A stretch of DNA of 64,000 nt, taken from assembly GCA_041392765.1 (NCBI GenBank), contig JAWKLL010000024.1:16168-80167 (forward strand). Reading direction: 5' to 3'. The stretch's first letter is position 1; every line of letters starts with the position of its first letter. Under the pieces are notes generated by a model. That model was not told the origin of the DNA, ran no database searches, and saw only the letters and a list, made by a program, of their open reading frames with translations. The DNA is from Lewinella sp041392765 (GTDB taxonomy: Bacteria; Bacteroidota; Bacteroidia; Chitinophagales; Saprospiraceae). Below, in pieces: positions 8,276-17,754 of the stretch. Made by a program: the position numbers and the translations under genes.

Positions 8276-10983
8276 TTGGAAAAATGGCTCACATATTGCT
8301 GCTTGCTGCTAGGAATCGTGGTGGTTCGCGCCCAGCATATCCCTGTTAAGGGGATACCTGAGATGCGTCGCTTTACGGCGGATCAATATCCTAGGCACGG
8401 CAAGATTTGGGATATTGCGGCGGCTTCCAATGGCATCATGTACATGGCGGGCGATGCGGGGCTGTTAGCGTACGACGGTATCAGGTGGCAACAATGGGCT
8501 GGCAGTAAGGGGATCACCCGCTCACTTTGTGTTATCAACGACTCCCTCATCTATTCCGGTTCCGATCTCGACTTTGGGGTGTGGCAAACATCAACGGCTG
8601 GTGTTTTTCAATACACCTCCCTCTATCCGTTTCAAGCCGATGGTAATGCTGCGGGGGAGGAATTTTGGGATGTGTTTGCTATCCGCGACTTTGTGCTGTT
8701 TGTTTCGTTCCAGCACGTGTATGTGTATAAGGACAACCAGTTTACCAAAACCGCCGCTCCGTCTCGTTTCAGGGGCAGTTTTCAAGCTGGAGATAAACTG
8801 TACTTGGTGGACGAAAAAGAGGGGGTGTTTACTTTCGACGGGCGCACGATGCAGCGGGTTTTTAGTTACCCGGAAGGGAGTTTTCCGCACATTGTAGGCG
8901 CGATGGAGACCCAGCATGGCCTCATGTTGGCAACCCGCGATGCGGGTATTTGGTGGTATCGATCGGGGCAGTTATTGCCGTCGAGGTCTGCTTTGTCACA
9001 GCGTCTTGCAAAGGATCAGGTTTTTAGCTTTGCGGTCATTGATGGCCAATACCCCGTTTTTGGTTCTATTCTTAATGGGGTTTATATCGCCGATGGGGAT
9101 GAAAATACCCTTCAGCATATCAATAAACAAAAAGACCTGCCCAATAACACAGTTTTGAGTGCGTGTTACACCCCCACCGGTATGCTTTGGCTGGGGATGG
9201 ACTACGGTATGGCGGCTATCAGGATTCATGGCCGTGTGGCTTATTTTCACGATAACACAGGCGCCTATGGTACGGCCCAAACGGCTTTTTTATTAGGCGA
9301 CACCTTTTATCTAGGCACCAACCAAGGATTGTACCAAGCGGCATGGGCTTCCTTGGATAATGATAGATCGGAGAAACCCACCTTTTCCTTAGTGCGCGGT
9401 TCAGAGGGGCAGGTGTGGTCGTTGCAGGAGATAGACGGCATTTTGTATTGCGGCCACGACCGAGGATTGTTCCGTGTGGAAGGTGCTTCCTTGGTGCCTG
9501 TTCACAATGAGCCGGGTGTGTGGACGATGCTACCTTGGCAGCGCGACTACCTGCTGACGGAAACTATAATGGCATAACCGTTTATCGTAAAGATGGGAAC
9601 ACTTGGCGTTTTTTACAAAAAGTACCTTTGATTGTAGGGTCTTGCAATCAGTTGTTGAAAGAAACGGAGGAGGTATTGTGGGTCAATATTCCTAATTTTG
9701 GTTTGATACGCTTTGCGCTAAACGACGATTTTTCCCCGCTTAATAGGCAAATTTTTCCTTCTGATATGTTTACGGGGCAGTTCCCTGTACTAGTGAGGCA
9801 AGACAACCGTATCTGTTTGGTGACGGATGAAGCATCTTGGGCTTATCAACCGGACACGGATACCTTTAGCGAGCGGGAAGCATCGAGAAAGGGTAGGGGA
9901 GTAGTCGGCCTCGTAGCGCCTACTTGCCAACCTCTTGCGTTGGATAGTGTCTATCGGTTTTATGCCATTTTCAACGGCTTTGCGTTGGAGGATGTTTCTT
10001 TGCAAACGCCTACCAAACAAGTCTATCCACCCTTGTTAATCCGTAAAGTGACGGCTTTCAATAACCGCCAGTCGCAGGATGTAATGCAAAGTAGTTCGGT
10101 GCCTTTTGCACTCAATAATTTACGTTTTGAATATGTATTGCCACAACAACCCGATGTGCGTTATCGCTACCGGGTATCGGCTTATGATCCTGCCTGGAGC
10201 CAGTGGGAGGAGAGCCATGCAGCGGAGCTTTTGAACTTGTCGGAAGGGGAATACACTTTTGAAGTACAGGCACAGATAGGAACGCAAACCACTACTGCCG
10301 TGCAGTCTTTTGTTTTCTACATAGGTCCGCCTTGGTATCGTTCGTGGTGGGCATGGCTGGCGTACGCGCTGTTGTTGTTGGGGCTGTTTTTGGGCAATCA
10401 ACGTTGGCATGCCATTCGTTTAGCGAGGCAGAAGAAGGAATTGGAGGAAAAAGAGCAAATCGCGCTTCAGCAACAAGCCAGTAAGTATGAGCAGGAAGCC
10501 ATGTTGCAACAGCAACGACAGTTGGAGCAAGAAAAGCAACTCCTGAGCCAGCAAGTGAAACTCAAAAGCATAGAAATAGCCAAGCAAGCAAAGGATAACG
10601 AAGACAAAAACCGCTTGCTGCACGTGCTGAAGGAAAAAATGGAGGCGGTGCAGTCCAATCCTGCTATATCGCGCTCCCAGATCGCAGAAATGAAGCGATT
10701 GCTAGACCTTTACCTAGAGTCGGGTGATAACACCTTTGAAATACAGATGGATGAATTGCACCAATCCTTTTTTAAAAAAATGAAGGAATATTACCCCGAT
10801 TTATCCCTGTACGACTTGCGGTTATGTGCCTATCTGCGCATTGGGCTTAACTCCAAAGAAATCTCGGATATTTTCCAGGTATTGCCCTCCAGTATCAATG
10901 TGAGCCGCTCGCGGTTGCGCAAGAAATTAGGCTTAGCGCCGGAAGAAGACCTATATAGCTTTTTGAACAAGATAGACGAATAG
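8276..10983 (+). CDS. Membrane-bound propeller-sensor transcriptional regulator with LuxR-type HTH, single frameshift
   Basis: About 902 residues once a frameshift near 9568 is repaired (acggaaac has apparently lost one G; the joined reading is L-L-T-G-N-Y-N-G). The start is a TTG at 8276, followed by a signal-like sequence ending V-V-R-A-Q. The order is: a periplasmic two-component-regulator beta-propeller (about residues 25-620), a Y_Y_Y-like domain, one membrane helix near the codons at 10330-10395, a long Q/E/K-rich coiled coil, and a C-terminal LuxR-like HTH (L-N-S-K-E-I-S-D-I-F...S-S-I-N-V-S-R-S-R-L-R-K-K-L). There is no histidine kinase core, so signal passes directly from sensor to DNA-binding domain. 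The position beside the glucan genes suggests it controls them, as SusR-like regulators do; this is inference. Confidence 0.8.
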
Positions 10984-10989
10984 AGAGGG

Positions 10990-11520
10990 CTATTCTGGAA
11001 CGGATGTTGCTCCCATTTCTGGGGTCACAGGTTGCAGTAATTCTAATAATTGTTGGTGTTCTTGTGCCAGTTTGGCAGTAGCAGAGTGTAGCTGTTCGAA
11101 ATGACTTTTCAGAAAGTGAGCGGCTTCCGGCAAATCCTCCACGGCGGAAAGGTCTTTAGATTTGAAGCAGAAACAAGTGTGAATACCATTGAGAAAATGC
11201 TGAAAATCAGCGGCTTTGGTTTTCATTTCCATCAATTGGGCGCGCTTGCCGGGGCAGAGACCTACCAAGCGCGTAATGCCTTTCCACTGATGCTCATCGC
11301 TGAGGTCTTTACTTGCTATATCTTCTATGGAAATACCAAATACATCCGCCAGCTTTAGCAGGCTACCGATGCGAGGCTCTGCCGTACCATTTTCATAAGA
11401 GGCAATATTGCCCCTGTTCAACCCGATGAGGTTGGCCAATTCCTCCTGGCTCAGCTTGCGCAATCTACGCAGCAGCTTGATATTGGAGGCCAAGTACATT
11501 ATTTCACTGCCGTTTTCCAT
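10990..11520 (-). CDS. XRE-family transcriptional regulator
   Basis: The protein has 176 residues (169 if the second Met, at 11499, is the start). An N-terminal lambda-repressor-like HTH covers about residues 11-65, with L-S-Q-E-E-L-A-N-L-I-G in helix 2 and N-R-G-N-I-A-S-Y-E-N-G in the recognition region. The C-terminal 100 residues form a predicted helical region without a recognised domain. It converges with the preceding regulator gene (stops seven bases apart) and diverges from the sigma-factor gene, so autoregulation through the 11521-11751 spacer is plausible. The target is unknown. Confidence 0.85.
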   Translation of the reverse strand: MENGSEIMYLASNIKLLRRLRKLSQEELANLIGLNRGNIASYENGTAEPRIGSLLKLADVFGISIEDIASKDLSDEHQWKGITRLVGLCPGKRAQLMEMKTKAADFQHFLNGIHTCFCFKSKDLSAVEDLPEAAHFLKSHFEQLHSATAKLAQEHQQLLELLQPVTPEMGATSVPE

Positions 11521-11751
11521 AATTGTCCACCGAGGGTATTTCGGTTGTTCTTCTTTCCAATACAGTTCAAGGCGGCCTTTTGTTTACTGAATGTTAAAAT
11601 TTTTAACAACATACAACTGTCACATCGTCATATTTGTCCTTTTTGGAACAGTATTTGTAAAATTAGTGTAGGAAAGGTAAAAAATATTTGCATAATATTC
11701 ACCATGTAAGTATTTTTGTAAATATTAATAACACAACAAAACGCCACTGAA

Positions 11752-12302
11752 ATGCTTTACGCTATTCAGCACCAGATACAAGATCAATTGGATACCATCA
11801 GTAACTCCTCAAAGCTTTTTCGCTGAAGCTTACAGGCAACAGCGATGATGCGGAGGACTTGTACCAAGATACAGCACTGAGGATCATCACCAATGCAGAC
11901 AAATACAACCAAGGCACTAATTTCAAGGCTTGGGCTGTGACGATCATGCGCAACATCTTCATCAACAATTATCGCAAGAAGATGCGCCGCAACCTCATCG
12001 TCGATCAAACACCCAACAACTACTATATCGATTCCGCAGAACGACCTGTGGATAATGATGGTGAGTCGCAGATTGCCTTCAAAGAACTCGTTGCGATGGT
12101 GGATGCACTACCCGATGATTTCCGCATCCCTTTTATGATGGCTTATCAGGGCTATAAATACGATGAAATTGCCGAAGAGTTGGATTCTCCCCTCGGTACG
12201 ATCAAAAGCCGTATCTTCTTCGCTCGTCGGAAATTGCAAAAAATGTATGAAGAAGCCAATGCCAACCGTATGAAATCGGTGGACAAGGCTCGATCTGCCT
12301 GA
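11752..12302 (+). CDS. ECF-type RNA polymerase sigma factor, frameshift near the start
   Basis: The repaired protein has about 183 residues. The ATG at 11752 reads M-L-Y-A-I-Q-H-Q and would stop at 11824; inserting one C in aactcctcaaag (about 11806) continues it as S-N-S-L-K-A-F-S-L-K-L-T-G-N-S-D-D-A-E-D-L, the expected region 2.1-2.2. Region 2 (T-N-F-K-A-W-A, I-M-R-N-I-F-I-N) and region 4 (A-L-P-D-D-F-R-I-P-F...G-Y-K-Y-D-E-I-A-E-E-L...G-T-I-K-S-R-I) are both clear. No linked anti-sigma gene is visible. Without repair, only the 147 residues from 11859 would be annotated. A strong terminator follows. Confidence 0.85.
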
Positions 12303-12348
12303 CATATTGGCATACGCCATTGTATAGAAAACCACTTCAAACAAGTAA

Positions 12349-12384
12349 AAAACAGGCACTGGGTTTCCGGTGCCTGTTTTCTTT
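12349..12384 (+). terminator. Intrinsic terminator after the sigma-factor gene
   Basis: A perfect 11-bp stem pairs aaaacaggcac (12349-12359) with gtgcctgtttt (12370-12380) around a 10-base loop and runs into T-rich sequence. The A-rich left arm means it could also act on the other strand. Confidence 0.9.
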
Positions 12385-12468
12385 ATACACTTATCCCTAA
12401 CGTTAAATAGCAACCATTGCCACAACTACACACCTTTTACGTCGTTTTACCTGCAAACACATACTGTT

Positions 12469-13149
12469 ATGATACGACACCTTTTTTGCATAGCTATCGC
12501 CTTGGGCGGCTACGCAGGTTTGCAGGCACAGATTGGCGTACACGCTGCCTACACGAGCAGCATGGCCGATGAATGGAATCACGTCGCCAAAGCAGGAGAA
12601 GCGACTTCCTTTGAACTACCCGGTACCGGTTGGACAGCAGGTATCGATTATTGGTTTAGGCTAAAAAAATTGCGAATTGAGTTCTTGCCAACACTGGCTT
12701 TCAGCCATTTACAAGCCGATGCTGCTACCGCCACCACTGATTTTTCAACGGTACTCAACGGCCTGCATTTTTCGTGGAATACTAATATTTATCTCTTCGA
12801 TTTGAAAGGGGATTGCGATTGTCCTACCTTTTCTAAAGAAGGGCCTTCCTTGCACAAAGGCTTTTTTGTGCAAATTGCACCGGGCATCAGCTACCTCGAT
12901 TTTAATATCAACGATCCCAGCGGGGATATCGCTTCCTCTGATACGGCGTTTCATCTCGGCATCGGTACGGGCGTTGATATTGGGCTATCGGATTTCTTGA
13001 CCATTACCCCGCAAGTAGGGGCGCGTTACTACCCAACAGCCACTTGGACGGGGTTGGGAGCTTACCATTCGGCGCTATCTTCAGGTATAATGGACGAAAG
13101 TCCGCTTTGGCTATTCAATGCAGGGCTACGCATTGGGTTTAGATGGTAA
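12469..13149 (+). CDS. Outer-membrane beta-barrel protein
   Basis: The start chosen is the ATG at 12469, because it gives a proper signal peptide (M-I-R-H-L-F-C-I-A-I-A...L-Q-A-Q). The frame is open further upstream but that stretch overlaps the terminator. The mature part, about 205 residues, shows alternating hydrophobic strands and glycine/aromatic turns and ends G-L-R-I-G-F-R-W, a typical outer-membrane barrel terminus with a C-terminal aromatic. A D-C-D-C-P insertion sits near the middle. The ligand or function is unknown. Confidence 0.7.
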   Translation: MIRHLFCIAIALGGYAGLQAQIGVHAAYTSSMADEWNHVAKAGEATSFELPGTGWTAGIDYWFRLKKLRIEFLPTLAFSHLQADAATATTDFSTVLNGLHFSWNTNIYLFDLKGDCDCPTFSKEGPSLHKGFFVQIAPGISYLDFNINDPSGDIASSDTAFHLGIGTGVDIGLSDFLTITPQVGARYYPTATWTGLGAYHSALSSGIMDESPLWLFNAGLRIGFRW

Positions 13150-13176
13150 AATTTACTATCATTGCCAAAAAAATAA

Positions 13177-14310
13177 ATGAAACCACACTTAGTTGTATGC
13201 TTGCTGGCGGGTCTCCTTACGGGGTGCAGCCAGCCAGACGATGCCGTAGCCGATTACACGGAAGTGATAGTGGGTACCTACACCCGCAAAGAAGGCCATG
13301 TGGACGGCAAAGCTGCGGGCATTTACCTAATGAAAGTCAATGACCAAGGTGCTATTCAGCCTTTGGATACCCTGAAAGAGGTGGTCAATCCTTCTTATAT
13401 CGCTTTATCGAAAGATGGAAGTTGGTTGTTTGCTGTTAGTGAAATAGGCCCAGATGTGGATAGTACGGGCTATGTGTATGCGTATCGCCGCACCAAGGAT
13501 CGTTTTACTTTTGTCAATCGGCAACCTACCTACGCCCATGCGCCTTGTTATGTCAGCGTTCACCCCACCGGAAAATGGTTGTACGTGGCCAATTATGTAG
13601 GCGGAATGGTGGCGCGTTATCCCTTGCAACCCGAGGGTATAGGCGAGGCCAGTGATACCCTTCGTCTGCAAGGCAATGGACCGAACGAAGCGCGTCAGGA
13701 AAGCGCGCATCCTCACAGCGTCACCCTCAGCCCCGATGGACAATGGGTTGTAGTCGCCGATTTGGGTACCGATACCCTCCGCGTATTCCAAGCAGACAAT
13801 CCCAAATGGGCAGCAACCAGCGTATTGCCTTTGCCACCAGGGGCAGGCCCTCGCCATATTGCTTTCCATCCCCGGTTGCCTTATGCGTATGTATTGAACG
13901 AGTTGTTGAATACCGTCACGGTTTTGCACTACAATGCCGCCAACGGCAGTCTTCATATTCTCGACCATTGGAGTACCTTGCCAACGAACTTCACGGACTT
14001 TAGCATTGGGGCAGATATTCACCTCACCCCGGACGGACAATACCTCTATGCCTCCAACCGAGGACACAATAGCTTAGCTGCATGGCGCATCCAACCCGAG
14101 GATGGCCGCCTGCAACCCTTGGGACACACACCTACGGGTGGCGATTTTCCACGCAATTTTACCATTACTGCCGATGGCAACCAATTATGGGTGGCCAACC
14201 AAAATACAGATAATGTGCGCATCTTTGCTATTGACAAAGCCACTGGTCTATTGGAGCAAACAGGCCAGTTTGAGGTGAAGACCCCCGTTTGCTTGGTTGT
14301 TGGTCGTTAA
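13177..14310 (+). CDS. 6-phosphogluconolactonase-like seven-bladed propeller lipoprotein
   Basis: The 377-residue protein starts with a lipoprotein signal (lipobox L-L-T-G-C-S, Cys near residue 17), so it should be anchored in the envelope. The rest matches the lactonase seven-bladed propeller family: G-T-Y-T-R-K-E-G, H-A-P-C-Y-V-S-V-H-P-T-G, H-P-H-S-V-T-L-S-P-D-G, G-A-G-P-R-H-I-A-F-H-P and A-S-N-R-G-H-N-S blade signatures. Some members hydrolyse 6-phosphogluconolactone (YbhE/Pgl type); with a periplasmic address here, a different lactone or a binding role is as likely. It starts 27 bases after the upstream barrel gene and may be co-transcribed with it. Confidence 0.82.
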   Translation: MKPHLVVCLLAGLLTGCSQPDDAVADYTEVIVGTYTRKEGHVDGKAAGIYLMKVNDQGAIQPLDTLKEVVNPSYIALSKDGSWLFAVSEIGPDVDSTGYVYAYRRTKDRFTFVNRQPTYAHAPCYVSVHPTGKWLYVANYVGGMVARYPLQPEGIGEASDTLRLQGNGPNEARQESAHPHSVTLSPDGQWVVVADLGTDTLRVFQADNPKWAATSVLPLPPGAGPRHIAFHPRLPYAYVLNELLNTVTVLHYNAANGSLHILDHWSTLPTNFTDFSIGADIHLTPDGQYLYASNRGHNSLAAWRIQPEDGRLQPLGHTPTGGDFPRNFTITADGNQLWVANQNTDNVRIFAIDKATGLLEQTGQFEVKTPVCLVVGR

Positions 14311-14332
14311 TGTTGATAAATAGATTAGAACT

Positions 14333-14845
14333 ATGGCATTGATTAAAAGTGTTCGCGGATTTACCCCTCAATGGGGCGACAATTGTTTTTTGGCCGAAAA
14401 TGCTACTTTGATCGGCGATCTCATTATGGGCGACGATTGCAGCGTATGGTTCCAGGCCGTTGTACGGGGCGATGTCAATAGTATCCGCATTGGCAACAAG
14501 GTCAATATTCAGGATGGTGCTATCATTCACGGCACCTTCGAGCGGGCAGCGACAGCTATCGGCAACCAAGTGAGTATTGGTCATCGTGCGCTGGTACATG
14601 GCTGCACCCTGCACGACAACGTATTGGTAGGCATGGGGGCTATCATCATGGATCACGCGGTGGTGGAAGAAAACGTACTCATTGCCGCCGGGGCAGTTGT
14701 TTTGGAAAACACAATTTGCGAAAGCGGCAGCATCTACGCCGGTGTGCCTGCTCGAAAAGTGAAATCGCTGAGTCAAGAACAGTTTGCAGACACCATTGGC
14801 CGTATCTCGGATGCTTACTTGAAATATGCGGGTTGGTTCAAGTAA
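14333..14845 (+). CDS. Gamma-class carbonic anhydrase family protein
   Basis: This is a 170-residue left-handed beta-helix protein with hexapeptide repeats along its whole length. The three zinc-ligand histidines expected of gamma carbonic anhydrases fit H66 (D-G-A-I-I-H-G) and H84/H89 (S-I-G-H-R-A-L-V-H-G). Conserved R45 and D47 in V-R-G-D-V also agree. It most resembles the YrdA/PaaY-like subgroup, many of which have weak or unproven carbonic anhydrase activity. It starts 22 bases after the lactonase gene. It is intact, ends with an amphipathic C-terminal helix, and is cytoplasmic. Confidence 0.88.
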   Translation: MALIKSVRGFTPQWGDNCFLAENATLIGDLIMGDDCSVWFQAVVRGDVNSIRIGNKVNIQDGAIIHGTFERAATAIGNQVSIGHRALVHGCTLHDNVLVGMGAIIMDHAVVEENVLIAAGAVVLENTICESGSIYAGVPARKVKSLSQEQFADTIGRISDAYLKYAGWFK

Positions 14846-14864
14846 TGTTTAGACATACGCTAGG

Positions 14865-14909
14865 GGACGGGATAAAAATTGAACAGTTTATTTCCGTCAA
14901 ATTACTAGG
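14865..14909 (+). repeat. Copy 1 of the GACGGAAA/TTTCCGTC dispersed intergenic repeat
   Basis: This copy reads gacgggataaaaattgaac followed by agtttatttccgtcaaatta and ct. The same block recurs at 57357-57397 and 58025-58068, with partial copies at 35670-35815 and (reverse orientation) 26022-26041. Confidence 0.7.
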
Positions 14910-14923
14910 TAATTCGGCAATAA

Positions 14924-14960
14924 CCACAACCACCCTTTCCGTATCGTGGGGTGGTTGTGG
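14924..14960. terminator. Bidirectional hairpin between converging genes
   Basis: A perfect 12-bp stem joins ccacaaccaccc (14924-14935) and gggtggttgtgg (14949-14960). It sits between the carbonic anhydrase gene and the converging ankyrin gene. There is no long T-run, so its strength is uncertain. Confidence 0.6.
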
Positions 14961-14987
14961 CATTCAGTAATGTGATAAAGCAGCTAC

Positions 14988-16133
14988 TCAGTCTTGCACC
15001 GTCATCAATACTTGCTCTACCTGCTCCTGTAGGTAAGGGTCGCTGTAGGACAGGGATACAAAATCACGTGCGGCTACCCCGGCATAATCGCGATAGTCTG
15101 GGTTGGCCCCTGCGGATGTCAGGGTTTGGGCGATGTCGTTGTGGCCGCGTTGGGCCGCCAGCATGACAGGCGTACTCCCCATGATGTTCACGGGATCGGG
15201 GGCTGCGCCATGTACCAACAGCAAATTCACGGCTTTGGTCATACCTCGTTCAGCCGCCAAGTGCATGGGTGTATTTTCCAAATAATCCACCGCATTGGGG
15301 TCGGCGCCTTTTTCCACAAGCACGCGAAGCAAATCGGTATTGTGCTGAGCTAACGCCATATTCAACAAGGTTTCACCATTCGGTGTTTGCCAATTTGCAT
15401 CGGTGTCGGGTTGGTGGCTGCGATGCAGCAGCACGCCTGCCAGCACCGCATCGTTTTGCTGAACCGCTTGGAATAGCGCAATGGAACCATCATCATTAGC
15501 CAATGACGGATCGGCGCCTACTCGCACCAGCATGGCCGCTGTGGGGATCTGCTCTTGCACCACAGCCCTGAACAAAGGGGTGTACCCATTGCTCAATCGG
15601 TTGGGGTTGGCACCTTTATCCACCAATTGCTTGATAAACGCGGGTTCGTACCCATACGACACCGCCAACATCAGGGGCGTTTCGTCTTGGTCATTGGGCA
15701 AGTCGGCTTTGGCGCGCTCCAATATTTTTTCGATGATAGCTGGCTGCTGGCTTTTAATAGCTAACGTAAGGGGTGTTTCACCCGCTTCGTTTTTCAAGTT
15801 GATCACGGCGGCTTCACATAGCCATTGTACCATCTCGTAGTGTCCATTGCTCACGGCCAGCGTCAGCAGGGTTTCGCCTTCTTTATTGTGGCGGTAGTAA
15901 GGCTTTTCCACATCAGCGAGCATGGTACGCGCCAAGGTAATATCGCCTCGCTCAACGGCGGCAAAAAGAAAATCAGCTCGCAGATCGTCGTCGTACTTTT
16001 GCCATTTCGACGGCATATTCAGCACATCGGTAGCATTGCTGGCCGCTTCTTGCGGTAGCGCATTGTCCTCTTGGGCGGCCACTTCCACGGCCAATGTCAA
16101 AAACAGTAATGAAGAAAGGATGATCAGACGCAT
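14988..16133 (-). CDS. Exported ankyrin-repeat protein
   Basis: The start is placed at 16133, because M-R-L-I-I-L-S-S-L-L-F-L begins a clean signal peptide ending E-V-A-A-Q; the open frame to 16193 adds 20 residues that are not signal-like. The mature protein, about 360 residues, is almost entirely ankyrin repeats (about nine to ten), with consensus pieces such as G-E-T-L-L-T-L-A-V-S-N-G-H, D-E-T-P-L-M-L-A-V and N-T-P-M-H-L-A-A-E-R-G. It is probably periplasmic, or a protein-binding scaffold in the envelope. No enzyme domain is attached and the partner is unknown. Confidence 0.85.
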   Translation of the reverse strand: MRLIILSSLLFLTLAVEVAAQEDNALPQEAASNATDVLNMPSKWQKYDDDLRADFLFAAVERGDITLARTMLADVEKPYYRHNKEGETLLTLAVSNGHYEMVQWLCEAAVINLKNEAGETPLTLAIKSQQPAIIEKILERAKADLPNDQDETPLMLAVSYGYEPAFIKQLVDKGANPNRLSNGYTPLFRAVVQEQIPTAAMLVRVGADPSLANDDGSIALFQAVQQNDAVLAGVLLHRSHQPDTDANWQTPNGETLLNMALAQHNTDLLRVLVEKGADPNAVDYLENTPMHLAAERGMTKAVNLLLVHGAAPDPVNIMGSTPVMLAAQRGHNDIAQTLTSAGANPDYRDYAGVAARDFVSLSYSDPYLQEQVEQVLMTVQD

Positions 16134-16474
16134 AATTGCTACATTTTTGGCGGAAGCCCGTCCACGGTTGGCGGTGGCACTCCCTATGTTCATGAAAAAT
16201 GTATGGCTTTAGCTTATGCGTGTTGGCGTTATATGTTTTGAAAATGATTACTGGTATTGAATGTAGGAATATTCCTTTTTATTTTCCAAAGAACACCCGA
16301 TGGGGAATTATTGTTATTTAAAGTATTGATTACCAATTGATTAAAATTTTGTTAATTTTTTTGACTAAAGCATCCTTTGGGAGAGAATCACAATTTTTTA
16401 CTTTTCCCGCGCATGGTATTATCAATATTTGGTTACTTTGTCATAACTTTATTAGAATAACAAAATGAACAGCT
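16134..16474. other. AT-rich divergent intergenic region
   Basis: This spacer lies between the ankyrin gene (minus) and the SPOR gene (plus) and must hold both promoters. It is strongly AT-rich, with runs such as ttaattttttt near 16353. I see no exact TAnnTTTG box with proper spacing, and no RNA gene or repeat. Confidence 0.4.
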
Positions 16475-17104
16475 ATGTCTAGATTGGATTTGCTTACTGT
16501 AGCCATTGTTATCGTTTGCCTTGGCGCACTCGGATACTTAGTTTACAAGATCGTTTCACTGATGAACCCGCCTGCTGATACCCCTGCCATGTCTATCGAA
16601 GACACCTACGAAGATGCAGGCGCTACCAGGGATTCAACCTATACCGATTGGGATGACGAGGCTTCCACCTCCGATGATGTGGACATGGATGACGATGCGT
16701 TTGAAGCGGCGAATGCCCAAGTGGATGCCGCCACCACCACGAATGGAACCAGCAGCTACTCCGAGGAAGAAATGGATGACACCGCAGCGGAAGCCCCTGC
16801 GGCAACTACCCCTGCTGCCGCCACACGACCCGCCCCTGCCACCGCGTATGATAGCAGCGGCAGCACGGCGGCAGCGGGCAGGTACATGGTACTGGCAGGT
16901 TCGTACAAGCAACGCGCCAATGCAGATACACAAGTGGCGCGCCTCAAAAAGCTGGGCTTTACGGATGCCAAAGTAGAACTCTTTGACAGAGGGACCTATG
17001 CCGTCGTCTTAGTAAACCGCTTCGACAACTACGGAGACGCCAAGCGTTTAGTTGCTGACTTATCCGCCAAAGGCATCGAAGCCATCGTGGACGAGAAGAA
17101 ATAG
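16475..17104 (+). CDS. Membrane-anchored SPOR-domain protein
   Basis: The 209-residue protein starts at the ATG at 16475; an ATG ten bases earlier hits a stop after four codons. Residues 8-30 form one transmembrane helix (L-T-V-A-I-V-I-V-C-L). A low-complexity acidic, then Ala/Thr/Pro-rich linker covers about residues 35-130. The C-terminal 75 residues are a SPOR domain (R-Y-M-V-L-A-G-S-Y-K...A-V-V-L-V-N-R-F). SPOR domains bind septal peptidoglycan with denuded glycan strands, so a cell-division or envelope role is likely. The gene stands alone. Confidence 0.85.
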   Translation: MSRLDLLTVAIVIVCLGALGYLVYKIVSLMNPPADTPAMSIEDTYEDAGATRDSTYTDWDDEASTSDDVDMDDDAFEAANAQVDAATTTNGTSSYSEEEMDDTAAEAPAATTPAAATRPAPATAYDSSGSTAAAGRYMVLAGSYKQRANADTQVARLKKLGFTDAKVELFDRGTYAVVLVNRFDNYGDAKRLVADLSAKGIEAIVDEKK

Positions 17105-17169
17105 CACAAGACCTACACCACAGACTTTGGGCGATATAAAATGAGTATCGCTACACAAACGTCGTTCCG

Positions 17170-17312
17170 TGCCGAGGAAGGAGGATGCCGTGCCCCCTGC
17201 CGCCCACGCTAGGCCAACGCCGTGCAGGGGTCGCGCTATCCACTCGTAGGCCACCCCGGCTCAGGCCAGGGGCGGCCACCCGTTCCTATCGCTCACGGGG
17301 GGCGGTTTTGGG
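17170..17312. repeat. GC-rich REP-like intergenic block
   Basis: The block contains gtgcaggggtcgcgctatcc and several inverted GC-rich segments (gccaccccggc, ggcggccaccc). It is related in style and core words (gggtcg.gctatcc.ctc) to blocks near 22700, 39210, 40190 and 63650. It is not coding in any convincing frame. Confidence 0.5.
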
Positions 17313-17399
17313 TGGTTTGATGATTTTGTGTTCACGCCCAATCCTATTCATGGGATATTGATTTTGGATAAACCGGATGGGGGAAACGTCAACGCCAAC

Positions 17400-17427
17400 G
17401 TAGAGACGTTGCATGCAACGTCTCTAC
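17400..17427. repeat. Perfect 28-bp palindrome
   Basis: The left half gtagagacgttgca is followed directly by its exact reverse complement tgcaacgtctctac. It has no loop and no T-run, so it is more like a protein-binding or REP-type site than a terminator. I recall similar GTAGAGACG palindromes as dispersed repeats in other bacteria, but cannot check that here. Confidence 0.8.
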
Positions 17428-17600
17428 TGGCAGCCCGGTTTTCCTACTAACAGCAAAAAAATAAAACCAACCCTTTCCTCGATTTTACATCCAATATCAA
17501 CGTCCCCCCAAAATAGGACTACAGCACAACCACCCTTTCGGGAGTAGGCGAAGCGAATAAGACATAGGAAAAAACACCCCAAAAAACGGCAAAAAAACTA

Positions 17601-17745
17601 AAAAAACCGTAACTTGACCCCTGAATCGCCACGTTACCGCAAGGAGCAAAAACGCGATGTTCCCTTATAGCCGAAAGGAAGTCTCGATAGCTATTGGGAA
17701 TGGTTCGTGAGGTGGGGGCGCAAGAGAGTTCTTAGAGTTGGCAAT
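17601..17745 (+). repeat. Left copy of direct repeat flanking the accessory island
   Basis: This is an imperfect match, same orientation, to 20700-20828. The best-conserved stretch is aatcgccacgttaccgcaag plus gag (17624-17646 and 20721-20743, identical). Other shared words are gttccctta, ccgaaag, gctat.ggga.tgg and gttcttag. The repeat ends just before the AbiJ-like gene. Confidence 0.75.
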
Positions 17746-17754
17746 TATGGAAAA

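Noticed and set aside
11859..12302. A short 147-residue sigma factor starting at 11859
   Set aside because: It would lack region 2.1; the missing part is encoded just upstream in another frame and joins with one restored C.
17170..17312. A replication or attachment site in the GC-rich block
   Set aside because: No DnaA boxes, integrase gene or tRNA is near; the block resembles other REP-like intergenic sequences in the window.
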